Source of the DNA: Nesterenkonia massiliensis
Lineage (GTDB): Bacteria; Actinomycetota; Actinomycetes; Actinomycetales; Micrococcaceae
Assembly (NCBI RefSeq): GCF_000455245.1
Contig: NZ_HG005165.1
Span: forward strand, 651,828 to 689,642
Direction of reading: 5' to 3'
Length of the DNA: 37,815 bases
Every line of letters begins with the position of its first letter. The first letter of the stretch is position 1. A program made the translations under genes and the position numbers. Positions 8,556 to 15,324 of the stretch are shown in pieces. The notes under the pieces were generated by a model, which did not search any database, had not been told where the DNA came from, and saw only the letters and a list, made by a program, of their open reading frames with translations.

Positions 8556-9176
8556 TCAGCCCAGCAGCGGCTGCAATGAGGACCAGATCTCTTGGAAAGC
8601 GGGAATCAGCGAGATCACCAGCAGACCCGACATGACCAGATTGAAGATCCGCATATGCCGTGCCGAGGAGATGAATCGTCCCGCCCCTACTCCCAACAGG
8701 GCCCAGGCGATGGTGCACGGGGTGCTGAAGACCAGAGCGAATCCTGCAATCACCAGCACTTCGGCTAAGAAGGACTCCCAGAAACCGGTGAAGGTGGCCA
8801 GAGCCGCCACTGCCAGGGTCCAGGCCTTGGGATTGACGAACTGGAACAGCGCCATCTGAATGAACCCCGGCGGTCGGCCTTCGCGGCGAGACTCCACATC
8901 AGTGGGTCCGGTGGCGATCTTGAAGGCTAACCACAGCAGATACGCCACGCCGATGGGCCGTAGCACGTCCAGGACCACCGGCCACTGGTTCAGCACCTGG
9001 CCCAAACCGAGCCCTACCAGGATCATCATGACCGGGAATCCGATATTGATCCCGATGATGGCCGGCAGCGTCCGGCGGAAGCCGAAACCAGCACCTGAGG
9101 CCATCACAATGGTGTTATTGGGCCCGGGGGTTCCGGCACCGGCGATGACAAAGAGCATCAGAGACAGCAACTGCAC
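8556..9176 (-). CDS. LysE/RhtB-family amino acid exporter
   Basis: A 206-residue membrane protein of the usual LysE-family length with about six hydrophobic segments. The N-terminal family motif GAGTPGPNNTIVMASG is present at residues 14-29, and QMALFQFVNPKAWTLAVAA near 110 is the second signature. Such proteins export amino acids or similar compounds in exchange for protons. The GTG start at 9176 sits 6 bases after TAGGTT, fitting a leaderless transcript. It converges with the putA regulator gene (30-base gap) and is divergent from a MocR-like regulator remnant, a common partner for this family. The substrate is not known. Confidence 0.88.
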   Translation of the reverse strand: MQLLSLMLFVIAGAGTPGPNNTIVMASGAGFGFRRTLPAIIGINIGFPVMMILVGLGLGQVLNQWPVVLDVLRPIGVAYLLWLAFKIATGPTDVESRREGRPPGFIQMALFQFVNPKAWTLAVAALATFTGFWESFLAEVLVIAGFALVFSTPCTIAWALLGVGAGRFISSARHMRIFNLVMSGLLVISLIPAFQEIWSSLQPLLG

Positions 9177-9182
9177 TTCTTG

Positions 9183-9188
9183 AACCTA
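9183..9188 (-). promoter_or_regulatory. Leaderless -10 box of the LysE-family gene
   Basis: TAGGTT on the minus strand ends six bases before the GTG start at 9176. The TAnnnT sequence and spacing match five other genes in this window and place the transcription start at or next to the start codon. Confidence 0.5.
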
Positions 9189-9205
9189 CTTCGCTTCCTG
9201 AGCTG

Positions 9206-9574
9206 ATGAGGACTTGCCTCGGACTTTTCCATCATGCGGACTGCGTGCCGGGGCCATCCGCACCCTTATCGCAACCCCGGCGCAAAGCACGACGGCGACT
9301 CACGGCCGTGAACAACAGCAGATCTGCCCACTGCAGACTGGCCATGCCGCCCAGCCGCAGCCTGGTGACTGAATACGGGGCCAGTCCGGTCACCGTGCTG
9401 AAGGCGCTGCGATGCCTGGCAAGTCCGGGACTGGTGGAGACCCGCCCTGGGGTGGGCACATTCGTCCGCGGCTCCCGGGCTCCGCGACCCCATGATTACT
9501 CCTGGCAGACTGCCGCTCTGGGGCCGCGCAACGCCGCCTCGCCCCAGCTGGCGTCAGCGCTGCCGCTCATGTAG
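9206..9574 (+). pseudogene. Remnant of a MocR/GntR-type regulator (winged-helix part only)
   Basis: The frame contains MPPSRSLVTEYGASPVTVLK and then LRCLASPGLVETRPGVGTFV (residues about 47-87), the winged helix of GntR proteins of the MocR group. The stretch before it is basic and unlike a normal N-terminus (the typical helix ending in ...G.LPPSR lacks its first turn), and the frame ends soon after the wing, without the 350-residue aminotransferase-like domain that MocR regulators carry. No ribosome binding site precedes the ATG. Its position divergent from a LysE exporter fits the usual MocR-exporter pairing, so this is probably the debris of that regulator. A functional 122-residue protein cannot be excluded. 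Confidence 0.5.
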
Positions 9575-9674
9575 CCATGACCGGACGCGGCGTCGTCGGG
9601 AAGGGAAGTTTCCGCCGGGCCAATCTGGGATTCTGCTGCGCACATGGTGTCCTGCTGATTCAGCGCCTCATCCA

Positions 9675-9706
9675 GGGTATACACAAATACCCCATGGGGG
9701 TATATT
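9675..9706 (+). promoter_or_regulatory. CsoR-type copper operator overlapping the copZ promoter
   Basis: ATACCCC at 9687-9693 faces GGGGGTAT at 9696-9703, the near-palindromic C-rich/G-rich site known for CsoR copper repressors. A second inverted pairing is GGGTAT (9675-9680) with ATACCC (9687-9692). TATACA (9678-9683) and TATATT (9701-9706), 17 bases apart, can serve as -35 and -10 boxes, so the operator lies between and over them. Release of CsoR by Cu(I) would open the promoter of the copper chaperone gene starting at 9761. No csoR gene is in the window. Confidence 0.75.
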
Positions 9707-9760
9707 AAGCAGCATACGATCCACATCGGGATGCTTCCCGCCACTCTCCAGGAGGACACC

Positions 9761-9985
9761 ATGGCCGAAACACGCAGCTACACCGTGACCGGGATGTCCT
9801 GCGGCCACTGTGAATCGGCAGTCACCCAAGAACTGAGCCAACTCGCGGGCGTGGCCGATATCCAGGTCAGCTCCGCTGCAGGCTCCCTGACCATCACGGT
9901 GCAGGATGACGCCACAGTGACCGACGAGGCAGTGATCGCCGCAGTGGATGAGGCCGGCTACTCGGCCTCCCCAGCTCGCCTCTAG
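9761..9985 (+). CDS. copZ: Copper chaperone, heavy-metal-associated (HMA) domain
   Basis: A 74-residue single HMA domain. The metal site GMSCGHC is at residues 9-15, followed by the helix SAVTQELSQLAGV and the usual end VDEAGYSAS. It would carry Cu(I) in the cytoplasm to an exporting P-type ATPase. The start is the ATG at 9761, because AGGAGG lies six bases before it; an ATG 30 bases upstream lacks such a site. A CsoR-type operator lies upstream. Downstream only a short C-terminal scar of a copper ATPase remains, so the chaperone has lost its local partner gene. Confidence 0.9.
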   Translation: MAETRSYTVTGMSCGHCESAVTQELSQLAGVADIQVSSAAGSLTITVQDDATVTDEAVIAAVDEAGYSASPARL

Positions 9986-10025
9986 GGGACCTCGTCACCC
10001 CATCGCTGAACACTGACACAGCCCA

Positions 10026-10109
10026 ATGAATCCGATGCTCGCAGGCGCAGCCATGGTGCTGAGCTCGTTGAGCGTGGTGGGCAATTCGCTGCGGCTGCGG
10101 CGCTTCTGA
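10026..10109 (+). pseudogene. copA: C-terminal remnant of a copper-exporting P-type ATPase
   Basis: The plus-strand frame reads NPMLAGAAMVLSSLSVVGNS then LRLRRF and TGA (10107-10109). This matches the last membrane helix and the end of CopA-type ATPases (NPMIAGAAMALSSVxVVxNSLRL). An in-frame TGA lies five codons before it, and the space back to the copZ stop is 40 bases, so some 700 codons are missing. It is best read as a scar of a large deletion that removed copA but kept copZ and its operator. Confidence 0.6.
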
Positions 10110-10154
10110 ACGGTGTGACCGAGCTCAGACTCACGGGCAGGCTCGGAGTCAGAC

Positions 10155-11045
10155 TCAGCTCGGCCGGCGTCGTGGTGCAGTAGCAGCCCACCAGGCACCG
10201 GCGATGATGAGCGCACAGCCCAGCAGCTGCCAGAGGCTCGGGATCTCACTGAAGAGCAGAACCCCGAGCCCGACGGCGAAGATCGGCCCGGTGAGCATCA
10301 GTGCGCTGGCAACAGTCTCCGGCAGGGCGGTCATGGCGATGTTGAAGCACAGGTAGACCACCACCTGGCCGATAAAGGCCAGCGCCAGGAACCAGCCCCA
10401 GGAGATAACACTCTCGGGCACCTCGAGACGTCCGGTCGCAATGGCTCCAGTCAGCGTGGTCAATCCAGCGCAGAGGCACACAATGCTCAGCACGGTAAAC
10501 GGGGCTGGTCGCAGTGTCGGTGGTGCCGTGCGGCGGATGATCGCTAAGTAGATCGCGTAGCAGGCACCTGCCGCCAGGCCTGCCAGGACACCGGCCCAGC
10601 TGAGCACCGTCTCCCCGAAGGCCCCGGCAGTCAGCGCCACTCCCAGCATCATCAGCGGGACGATGACCGCCAGTCGAGCTGGGGGACGGACTCCTTCGAA
10701 GACCCAGCTGAAAAGCGGCAGCACGATGATCTGGATATTAATCAGCACCGTGGCGATGCCAGCACCGATCAGCAGGATGGAGACGTTGTAGAAGCTGTAG
10801 TCGATACCAATGGCGATCCCACCTAAGGCAGCACCGAGAAGAGTGCGCGCTGGCAAGGCTTGCACCCGGTCCACCCTCCGCAGCTCCCAGAGCATAAAGG
10901 GGGCAAGCATCGGCACTGCCAGCAGACAGCGCCAGGCCGCTGTACTCATCGGTTCAGCGTCCATGAAGGAGATCAGCGCCGCAGAGGAGGCCATGGCCAG
11001 GCTTCCCAGCAGCATCAGCGTCACTGCCCGGGATGAAGAGATCAC
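10155..11045 (-). CDS. EamA/DMT-family transporter (RhaT-like exporter)
   Basis: A 296-residue protein with about ten hydrophobic segments forming two EamA repeats (about 8-140 and 155-290). Typical features are SFMDAEPMSTAAWRCLLAVP in the first repeat and LMLTGPIFAVGLGVLLFSEI with QLLGCALIIAGAWW in the last two helices. Members export amino acids, metabolites or drugs; the substrate cannot be told. The GTG start at 11045 follows TAGAAT by six bases, which fits a leaderless transcript. It stands alone between the copA scar and the aztD remnant. Confidence 0.87.
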   Translation of the reverse strand: MISSSRAVTLMLLGSLAMASSAALISFMDAEPMSTAAWRCLLAVPMLAPFMLWELRRVDRVQALPARTLLGAALGGIAIGIDYSFYNVSILLIGAGIATVLINIQIIVLPLFSWVFEGVRPPARLAVIVPLMMLGVALTAGAFGETVLSWAGVLAGLAAGACYAIYLAIIRRTAPPTLRPAPFTVLSIVCLCAGLTTLTGAIATGRLEVPESVISWGWFLALAFIGQVVVYLCFNIAMTALPETVASALMLTGPIFAVGLGVLLFSEIPSLWQLLGCALIIAGAWWAATAPRRRPS

Positions 11046-11051
11046 TCGCCG

Positions 11052-11057
11052 ATTCTA
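11052..11057 (-). promoter_or_regulatory. Leaderless -10 box of the EamA transporter gene
   Basis: TAGAAT on the minus strand is separated by six bases from the GTG start at 11045, with no ribosome binding site between them. Confidence 0.5.
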
Positions 11058-11102
11058 GGCAGATGCGCCCAGAGCATGGGAAACTGCCCGACAGAACTCC
11101 AC

Positions 11103-11611
11103 AGATCCTCACAGCCGACGGCGATGATCGGGTCTGGTCCGGCGGCCTCTCCGTGGACGCCGGGTCAGTCTTCAGCGCGAGCGAGCTCTTCGCCTTCAGC
11201 ATTGAGTACGCGTGCTCCGCTGCGATCCCCCAGCGTTTCGAAGCGGGTGCCGTCCTCCATCACGACCGCAGCGGGTCGGTGCTGTAGTAGTGGTTGTGAT
11301 CGCCATGCGGCTCTCCCCATGTTCCAGCGTCCAGCAGCCGGAAACTGTCGCCTTCAGCGAGGAAAACATGGCGGCCATCCCCTGCGGGGTTGACGCGCAC
11401 AAAGTCCTGGGCTCTGAAGTCTCCCAGGACTTCGAGGGTAGCGCCGTCGATGACGCTCACGCCGCCGTCGTAGGTAACCGCCAGCCGCGGCGACGGACCG
11501 CCGGCCTCGTGAGTGGGTCGGTCTGAGGGCTCGACCTGCTCCTCATCTTCTCCGCCGTCTTCAGCGGCATCCGCGGCAGCGCCTTCAGCAGAGGCTTCCG
11601 CGTAGGTGCGA
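11103..11611 (-). pseudogene. aztD: Broken aztD-like zinc metallochaperone gene
   Basis: The upstream part, in one frame, reads PRLAVTYDGGVSVIDGATLE, then VRVNPAGDGRHVFLAEGDSF and a GTWGEPHGDHNHYY motif, the His-rich zinc-binding segment of AztD-like periplasmic/secreted metallochaperones. After YYSTDP the frame changes (TGA at 11262-11260). In the second frame follow AVVMEDGTRFETLGDRSGAR and VLNAEGEELARAED, then TGA (11167-11165) exactly where the family has Cys, then PGVHGEAAGPDPIIAVGCED. So it has at least an internal deletion of some tens of codons with frameshift, a Cys-to-stop change and a lost C-terminus. The lipoprotein signal is also missing, replaced by a RusA-like piece. No aztABC genes are nearby. 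The family call is from remembered motifs. Confidence 0.6.
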
Positions 11612-11709
11612 TTCCGTCCACGGGAGTCCTGGGCGACCCTGGGGCGGGCTTTCGGCACAGGCTTACCAGGGACAGTAAATTCGACAAGCAGGGGGAGCGG
11701 TGCGGTCAT
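11612..11709 (-). pseudogene. RusA-like resolvase N-terminal fragment fused in frame to the aztD remnant
   Basis: The residues MTAPLPLLVEFTVPGKPVPK followed by ARPRV resemble the start of RusA-type Holliday-junction resolvases, which are carried mainly by phages and mobile elements. After about 33 residues the sequence passes into the acidic linker of the aztD remnant (AEASAEGAAADAAEDGG). The fusion leaves a 159-codon open frame (11260-11739) that is a chimera rather than a real gene. It marks an old recombination junction next to the small island at 11754-13801. Identification rests on one short motif. Confidence 0.4.
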
Positions 11710-11753
11710 GGCCGACAGCGTCCCGGCTGCATACTCCATGCTGGGGGAGGCGG

Positions 11754-12641
11754 CTATTCCTGTTCGGTTGGTTCCGGCGTCGCGGATTGAGGTGTCTCCA
11801 CCACGAGAGCGTCCTCCGGCAAGAAGATGTAATCCTCAGGTAGATCGATCTCGGGCGCGCGATTCAACGCGATGAGGCTGAGCACGATGGAAGCAAGCCC
11901 CACAACCAGCGCTACGCCAACACCGATGCCGCCGACAATGAGGCTCTTATTGCTTGCATCGGTCGCGCGCTGGGCCTCAGTAAGCTGATCGGTCGCGATC
12001 CGGGACTGCGCGTCTCCAGATGCTTTGAACTCAGTTGCCAAGCTAGTCATGGCGGCCGCTTGACTATTCATCCCTTCGATAATGTCCAGCAGGTGATCCG
12101 TCTGCTTCGCAGCATGATCGCGAAGTCCAGCGTTTATGACTGCGACCTTCTCGAACACGTCCAGTAGCTGCTGCGCGATATCCGGGTCGTCGGCGATGAT
12201 TGCCCGAGATGTGGGCTCGTCATCACCTTCGGGTGGGTCGATCTGCGCCACATCGGGGTCTTCCCCTGGATCAGTAGACGGGTCGGCAGCTCTCATACCA
12301 TACGCGTGTCTGCGTATCAGGTCTTGCACGACCTCGCTCACGGGCCTGGTGTGTTCGAGAGAAAGCTGTCTTATTCGCTGCAGGGTCTCGGGATCGATCT
12401 GGACGGCGAAAGCTCGTGACATGGTTTCCGCGACATCTTTGAGGTCGTCGCGGATCTTGTCATTGAGAGCACCGGCAGCGAGGTCGCCGTACCTTTGAGC
12501 GGCCTTGCGGCTGATCGCCAGGCTGTCCCAGTCATGGTCCAGGGACAGGGTCTCCTGATCTTCTTCGTGCGGCGGATTCTCGTGGGGATCCTGGTCCTCT
12601 TCCATGACTTTGATGCTAGCTGTAAGCGTGGTGGCGGACAT
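11754..12641 (-). CDS. Ribbon-helix-helix protein with coiled coil and C-terminal membrane anchor, function unknown
   Basis: A 295-residue protein that I cannot assign to a named family. An acidic N-terminus (about 13-35) is followed by a CopG-like ribbon-helix-helix segment at about 78-115 (FAVQIDPETLQRIRQLSLEH, PVSEVVQDLIRRHA), a second acidic linker, a long helical, probably coiled-coil, stretch at 150-235, one strong membrane helix at about 236-262 (LIVGGIGVGVALVVGLASIV) and an acidic/proline-rich tail. A DNA-binding-type fold joined to a membrane anchor is unusual. The start is taken as ATG 12641, overlapping the upstream gene's stop (TGATG); GTG 12644 is possible. It forms an operon with the 102-residue gene and is divergent from the HEPN gene. 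Confidence 0.7.
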   Translation of the reverse strand: MSATTLTASIKVMEEDQDPHENPPHEEDQETLSLDHDWDSLAISRKAAQRYGDLAAGALNDKIRDDLKDVAETMSRAFAVQIDPETLQRIRQLSLEHTRPVSEVVQDLIRRHAYGMRAADPSTDPGEDPDVAQIDPPEGDDEPTSRAIIADDPDIAQQLLDVFEKVAVINAGLRDHAAKQTDHLLDIIEGMNSQAAAMTSLATEFKASGDAQSRIATDQLTEAQRATDASNKSLIVGGIGVGVALVVGLASIVLSLIALNRAPEIDLPEDYIFLPEDALVVETPQSATPEPTEQE

Positions 12642-12949
12642 CACCAGGCGGGTTCGGCGTGACGGGTCAGGTACTCCCTGACTGCGGTTGTCGGGTCGGT
12701 GTGCTCGCCGGTAGTGGTGCGCAGCGCGAGCCCTGTGAGGGGTTGGCCTTGGTGGTCGGCCGCGAGCAGCAGGGTGACTGGTTCCCCGTCCATGGGGTCG
12801 GTGCCGTGGGCGACGAGCAGGTCACGCACGATGAGGGGCCCAAGGACGGGGCCGCCGTCGGTTTTGATGGCGTCGCTCAGCCGGTAATGCGCCCAGTGGG
12901 GCGGGTAGGCATCCTCGTGGGTCACCGGGGTTGCGGTGATGGTGGTCAT
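12641..12949 (-). CDS. Small hypothetical protein, 102 aa
   Basis: The protein begins MTTITATPVTHEDAYPPHWA and contains a short alpha/beta-like body (VLGPLIVRDLLVAHG, EPVTLLLAADHQGQPLTGLA). No family is recognised. ATG 12949 is preferred over 12982, because AAGGA lies seven bases before it. The TGA stop overlaps the next start (TGATG), so the two proteins are probably made together. The gene is divergent from the HEPN protein gene, 87 bases away, and belongs to the same small island. Confidence 0.6.
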   Translation of the reverse strand: MTTITATPVTHEDAYPPHWAHYRLSDAIKTDGGPVLGPLIVRDLLVAHGTDPMDGEPVTLLLAADHQGQPLTGLALRTTTGEHTDPTTAVREYLTRHAEPAW

Positions 12950-13036
12950 TATGATCCTTAGAGTTAGGTCTATGAGAATCAAGACATGCTTCTAGGGTGT
13001 CCGGGAGAGAACTAAACAGAACCACTCAGGGAGGAC

Positions 13037-13801
13037 ATGATGGTGGACGCAGAAGAACCGCTTCGACCGGGGGATTTGATGGTTGCAGCTGAGCAGTACC
13101 GGTCCACGTTCTTGGCTATAACTCTTTCGGCCCCCATGATCCTGGATCCTTCGAAGCCCATCGTGGAGTGGAACAGATTTTATACGGGCATAACGCCACC
13201 CGATTCGATTCCGCTTACCCTGGGCGGGAGAGGGGACCTCGATCTAGTCCTTGACCTTAATTCCGTGATTGACGATGTGTTGCAGCATAATTCGTCGGAA
13301 TTGGTCCAGGACCTTCTAGCGATGGGCATGGTCCTTTCCGCTACGAAGATCGGTGAACTCATAGACCGTGGTGATTTTCGGAACAACGAATCCCCTTTGC
13401 TCCAGTTTGCGCGCCACTATCGTAATGCGTGTGCCCATAACCGCCGATGGTCGTTCAAATCCCACGAGCCAGCACACCCGGCTGCTCTCCGCGACCTCGA
13501 AATCGATAACAGTCTGCACGGACGCATTGCGCCGTACGGTACCGTCAGTCCAGCCGATCACCTTTACTTCCTCGATGACATCTCTGCATATTTTGCGACG
13601 ATGAGTCTCCGGAAGGCTTGTGATGAAGTTCAGGAATCTGCTGCGGGATCTCACGTAGACGAGATTGAAGCCATGCTGTGGATGGCCCTACAGAAGCAAG
13701 GGGTTCCGGAGAATAGTATCTCGCTGTCACCGGACCTATACGCGTCGCTCGCGGCAGGGTGGCGGTTGCAGCCGTCCGTCAGTTCTCGAACCTACAGCTA
13801 G
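13037..13801 (+). CDS. HEPN-motif protein, putative RNase of a defence or toxin system
   Basis: A 254-residue mainly helical protein. The central stretch LLQFARHYRNACAHNRRW carries R129-N-x-x-x-H134, the Rx4H signature of HEPN domains, whose members are often metal-independent RNases in abortive-infection and toxin-antitoxin systems. The surrounding helices (ELVQDLLAMGMVLSATKIGE before it, DISAYFATMSLRKACDEVQE after it) fit a HEPN helical bundle. The start ATG 13037 has GGGAGG upstream. The coding sequence is visibly poorer in GC and has more A/T-ending codons than the neighbours, suggesting transfer. It stands divergent from the RHH/membrane operon and next to a mobile-element-like junction. 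The exact HEPN subgroup and the target are unknown; some HEPN proteins are not nucleases. Confidence 0.72.
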   Translation: MMVDAEEPLRPGDLMVAAEQYRSTFLAITLSAPMILDPSKPIVEWNRFYTGITPPDSIPLTLGGRGDLDLVLDLNSVIDDVLQHNSSELVQDLLAMGMVLSATKIGELIDRGDFRNNESPLLQFARHYRNACAHNRRWSFKSHEPAHPAALRDLEIDNSLHGRIAPYGTVSPADHLYFLDDISAYFATMSLRKACDEVQESAAGSHVDEIEAMLWMALQKQGVPENSISLSPDLYASLAAGWRLQPSVSSRTYS

Positions 13802-13916
13802 CAGTGGGCTCATCAGTGGGTTCTTCCTGACCATCCCCATTCGCACAGGCTGAGAGGGCCAGCGCAGAAGGTTGCGTTTCATGTCGGCGCCCTGGGAGTG
13901 CAGTGACCAGCGCCCC

Positions 13917-13922
13917 TAGAAT
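13917..13922 (+). promoter_or_regulatory. Leaderless -10 box of the tam-like gene
   Basis: TAGAAT is followed by seven bases and then ATG at 13930. This spacing supports ATG 13930 as the start and a leaderless message. Confidence 0.5.
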
Positions 13923-13929
13923 CAAGCTC

Positions 13930-14727
13930 ATGCCCAGTACCCTTTCCAGTGCTCCGTGGAATCCGGAGCGTTACCTGAGATTTGCTTCAGAGCGCACCCA
14001 GCCCTTCATCGACCTGCTCACTCACGTCCGCGCATACAACCCGCGGCGCATTGTGGATCTGGGCTGCGGACCAGGCAACGGCATGCCGGTGCTGCGGGAG
14101 TTCTGGCCGGAAGCGGAGATTATCGGCATCGACTCCAGCCCGGAGATGCTCCAGCGGGCTCAGGAATCCACCTCCGCCGACCCTCGCATCAGCTACCGGC
14201 AAGCAGATATCAGGGATCTTAAGCTGGATGAGCCGGCAGATCTCATAGTCTCCAACGCTGCTCTGCAGTGGATCCCCGAGCACCGAGATCTGCTGCCGCA
14301 GATTCAGGCCAATGTGGCCCCCGGCGGCACACTGGCAGTACAGGTCCCCGGCAACTTCTCCGCCCCCAGCCACCGGCTGCTAGCTGAACTTGCCGCGTCC
14401 GAACCATACCGGCAGTTCATCGACCCACACACCATGCTGCAACCCACCGCAGAGGTCAGCGACTATATGCACGACGTCGCGGCAGAGGGCTGGGAGGTCG
14501 AAGGCTGGGAGACCCGGTACCACCACATACTCCATGGCGAAGATCCAGTCTTCACGTGGATTTCCTCTGCAGCTGCCCGCCCGGTGCTGGAGGCGCTTCC
14601 AGAAGGACCCCGGGAAGAGTTCACCCGCCAGTACAAAGCCGCACTGCGCAGGGCATATCCCAAGACGAAGCTAGGCACCATCCTGAGCTTCCGGCGCTTG
14701 TTCTTCATTGCCCGTCATCAGGGCTAA
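13930..14727 (+). CDS. tam: Trans-aconitate 2-methyltransferase-like SAM-dependent methyltransferase
   Basis: A 265-residue class I methyltransferase, the usual Tam length. It opens with WNPERYLRFASERTQPF, the Tam-type N-terminus. The SAM site VDLGCGPGNGMPVL lies near 40, the acidic ribose-binding IGIDSSPEML near 63, and the post-site IVSNAALQWIPEH near 100 contains the NAALQW sequence typical of the family. The product would methylate trans-aconitate, an inhibitor of aconitase, in the cytoplasm. ATG 13930 is chosen because of the TAGAAT box seven bases before it; GTG 13903 preceded by GGGAG would add nine residues. It stands alone between the HEPN island and a small winged-helix gene. Confidence 0.85.
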   Translation: MPSTLSSAPWNPERYLRFASERTQPFIDLLTHVRAYNPRRIVDLGCGPGNGMPVLREFWPEAEIIGIDSSPEMLQRAQESTSADPRISYRQADIRDLKLDEPADLIVSNAALQWIPEHRDLLPQIQANVAPGGTLAVQVPGNFSAPSHRLLAELAASEPYRQFIDPHTMLQPTAEVSDYMHDVAAEGWEVEGWETRYHHILHGEDPVFTWISSAAARPVLEALPEGPREEFTRQYKAALRRAYPKTKLGTILSFRRLFFIARHQG

Positions 14728-14813
14728 ATCAGTGATTTATTGCCGCTGATTCCGGTATGTGAGAGATAAGACATCCTCGGTTTACATTCCTGACAATAGG
14801 CAGAAACGCAACC

Positions 14814-14853
14814 GCCCTACCCTGAAGCTCAAGCATGACAGGGAGGGTAGGGC
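14814..14853 (+). promoter_or_regulatory. Perfect 10-bp hairpin enclosing the ribosome binding site of the winged-helix gene
   Basis: GCCCTACCCT (14814-14823) and AGGGTAGGGC (14844-14853) are exact reverse complements with a 20-base loop. The second arm ends at the base before the ATG at 14854 and, with the last loop bases, carries the only purine-rich ribosome binding sequence. If transcribed, the site would be paired and translation reduced until the stem opens. It may instead be a DNA operator for the encoded winged-helix protein. Confidence 0.55.
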
Positions 14854-15177
14854 ATGGCAGAACCTGTACCAGAGGTCATCGAGGATGACCAGTACCTGCG
14901 CGTCCCAATGCCCGCTGGCGAGGTGGAGATCATCGGCAACACCGTGCATCTGCCCGGCCACGGCCCCGTAGCGCTGGCACCGGGTCCGATGTCTGTCATG
15001 CGCGCCCTGACCAAAGCCCAGGGCGCGGTCATCTCACGGGAGGACCTGCTCTGGCTGCTGCCGCAATGCGGTTCTTCGCACGGCCTGGAAATGTGGGTTT
15101 CCCGACTGAGGCAGGCCCTGCCCGACTCAGCCGTAGTCCAAACCGTGGTCAAGCGGGGCTATCGGCTGGCCCTCTGA
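14854..15177 (+). CDS. Solitary winged-helix DNA-binding protein (OmpR/PhoB C-terminal type)
   Basis: A 107-residue protein made of a short N-terminal strand region (EVEIIGNTVHLPGHGPVALA) and a trans_reg_C winged helix at about 40-105: a MSVMRALTKAQGAVISREDL helix, a recognition helix near EMWVSRLRQAL, and the wing VVQTVVKRGYRLAL. No receiver domain is present. The sequence resembles the winged-helix tail that many actinobacteria fuse to uroporphyrinogen-III synthase, but here it stands free. GGGAGGG lies before the ATG. An exact 10-bp hairpin covers that site. Its target could be its own upstream repeat. Confidence 0.72.
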   Translation: MAEPVPEVIEDDQYLRVPMPAGEVEIIGNTVHLPGHGPVALAPGPMSVMRALTKAQGAVISREDLLWLLPQCGSSHGLEMWVSRLRQALPDSAVVQTVVKRGYRLAL

Positions 15178-15182
15178 GCCGA

Positions 15183-15317
15183 TTACCGGGCGCCGCCGTT
15201 GCTTGTCTTCGACTCCTCCTCGGTGAGCACTTGGGCATCCACCGTGGTGATCTCCTCGGTGACCGTGTGCTCGACCTGGATCCGGGGGTTCATCTCGATG
15301 AAGACATGCTGGGGAAG
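15183..15317 (-). pseudogene. pyc: Pyruvate carboxylase fragment (biotin carboxylase domain)
   Basis: On the minus strand a 44-codon open segment reads HVFIEMNPRIQVEHTVTEEI then TTVD, the highly conserved biotin carboxylase motif of pyruvate/acyl-CoA carboxylases (catalytic Glu in FIEMNPR, then RIQVEHTVTE). It is bounded by stops at 15318-15320 and 15183-15185 and loses similarity after TTVD. The remaining roughly 1100 residues are absent. It abuts the malate synthase remnant, so two unrelated central-metabolism genes have been joined by deletion. Confidence 0.65.
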
Positions 15318-15324
15318 TTACAGC

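Noticed and set aside
13802-13860. Short frame ending LISGFFLTIPIRTG as a membrane protein remnant
   Set aside because: Too short and without any family motif; it could be chance.
13903-13929. GTG start of the tam-like gene at 13903
   Set aside because: GGGAG is only four bases away and the extra residues are not family-like; the TAGAAT-N7-ATG arrangement supports 13930. Kept as a possible alternative.
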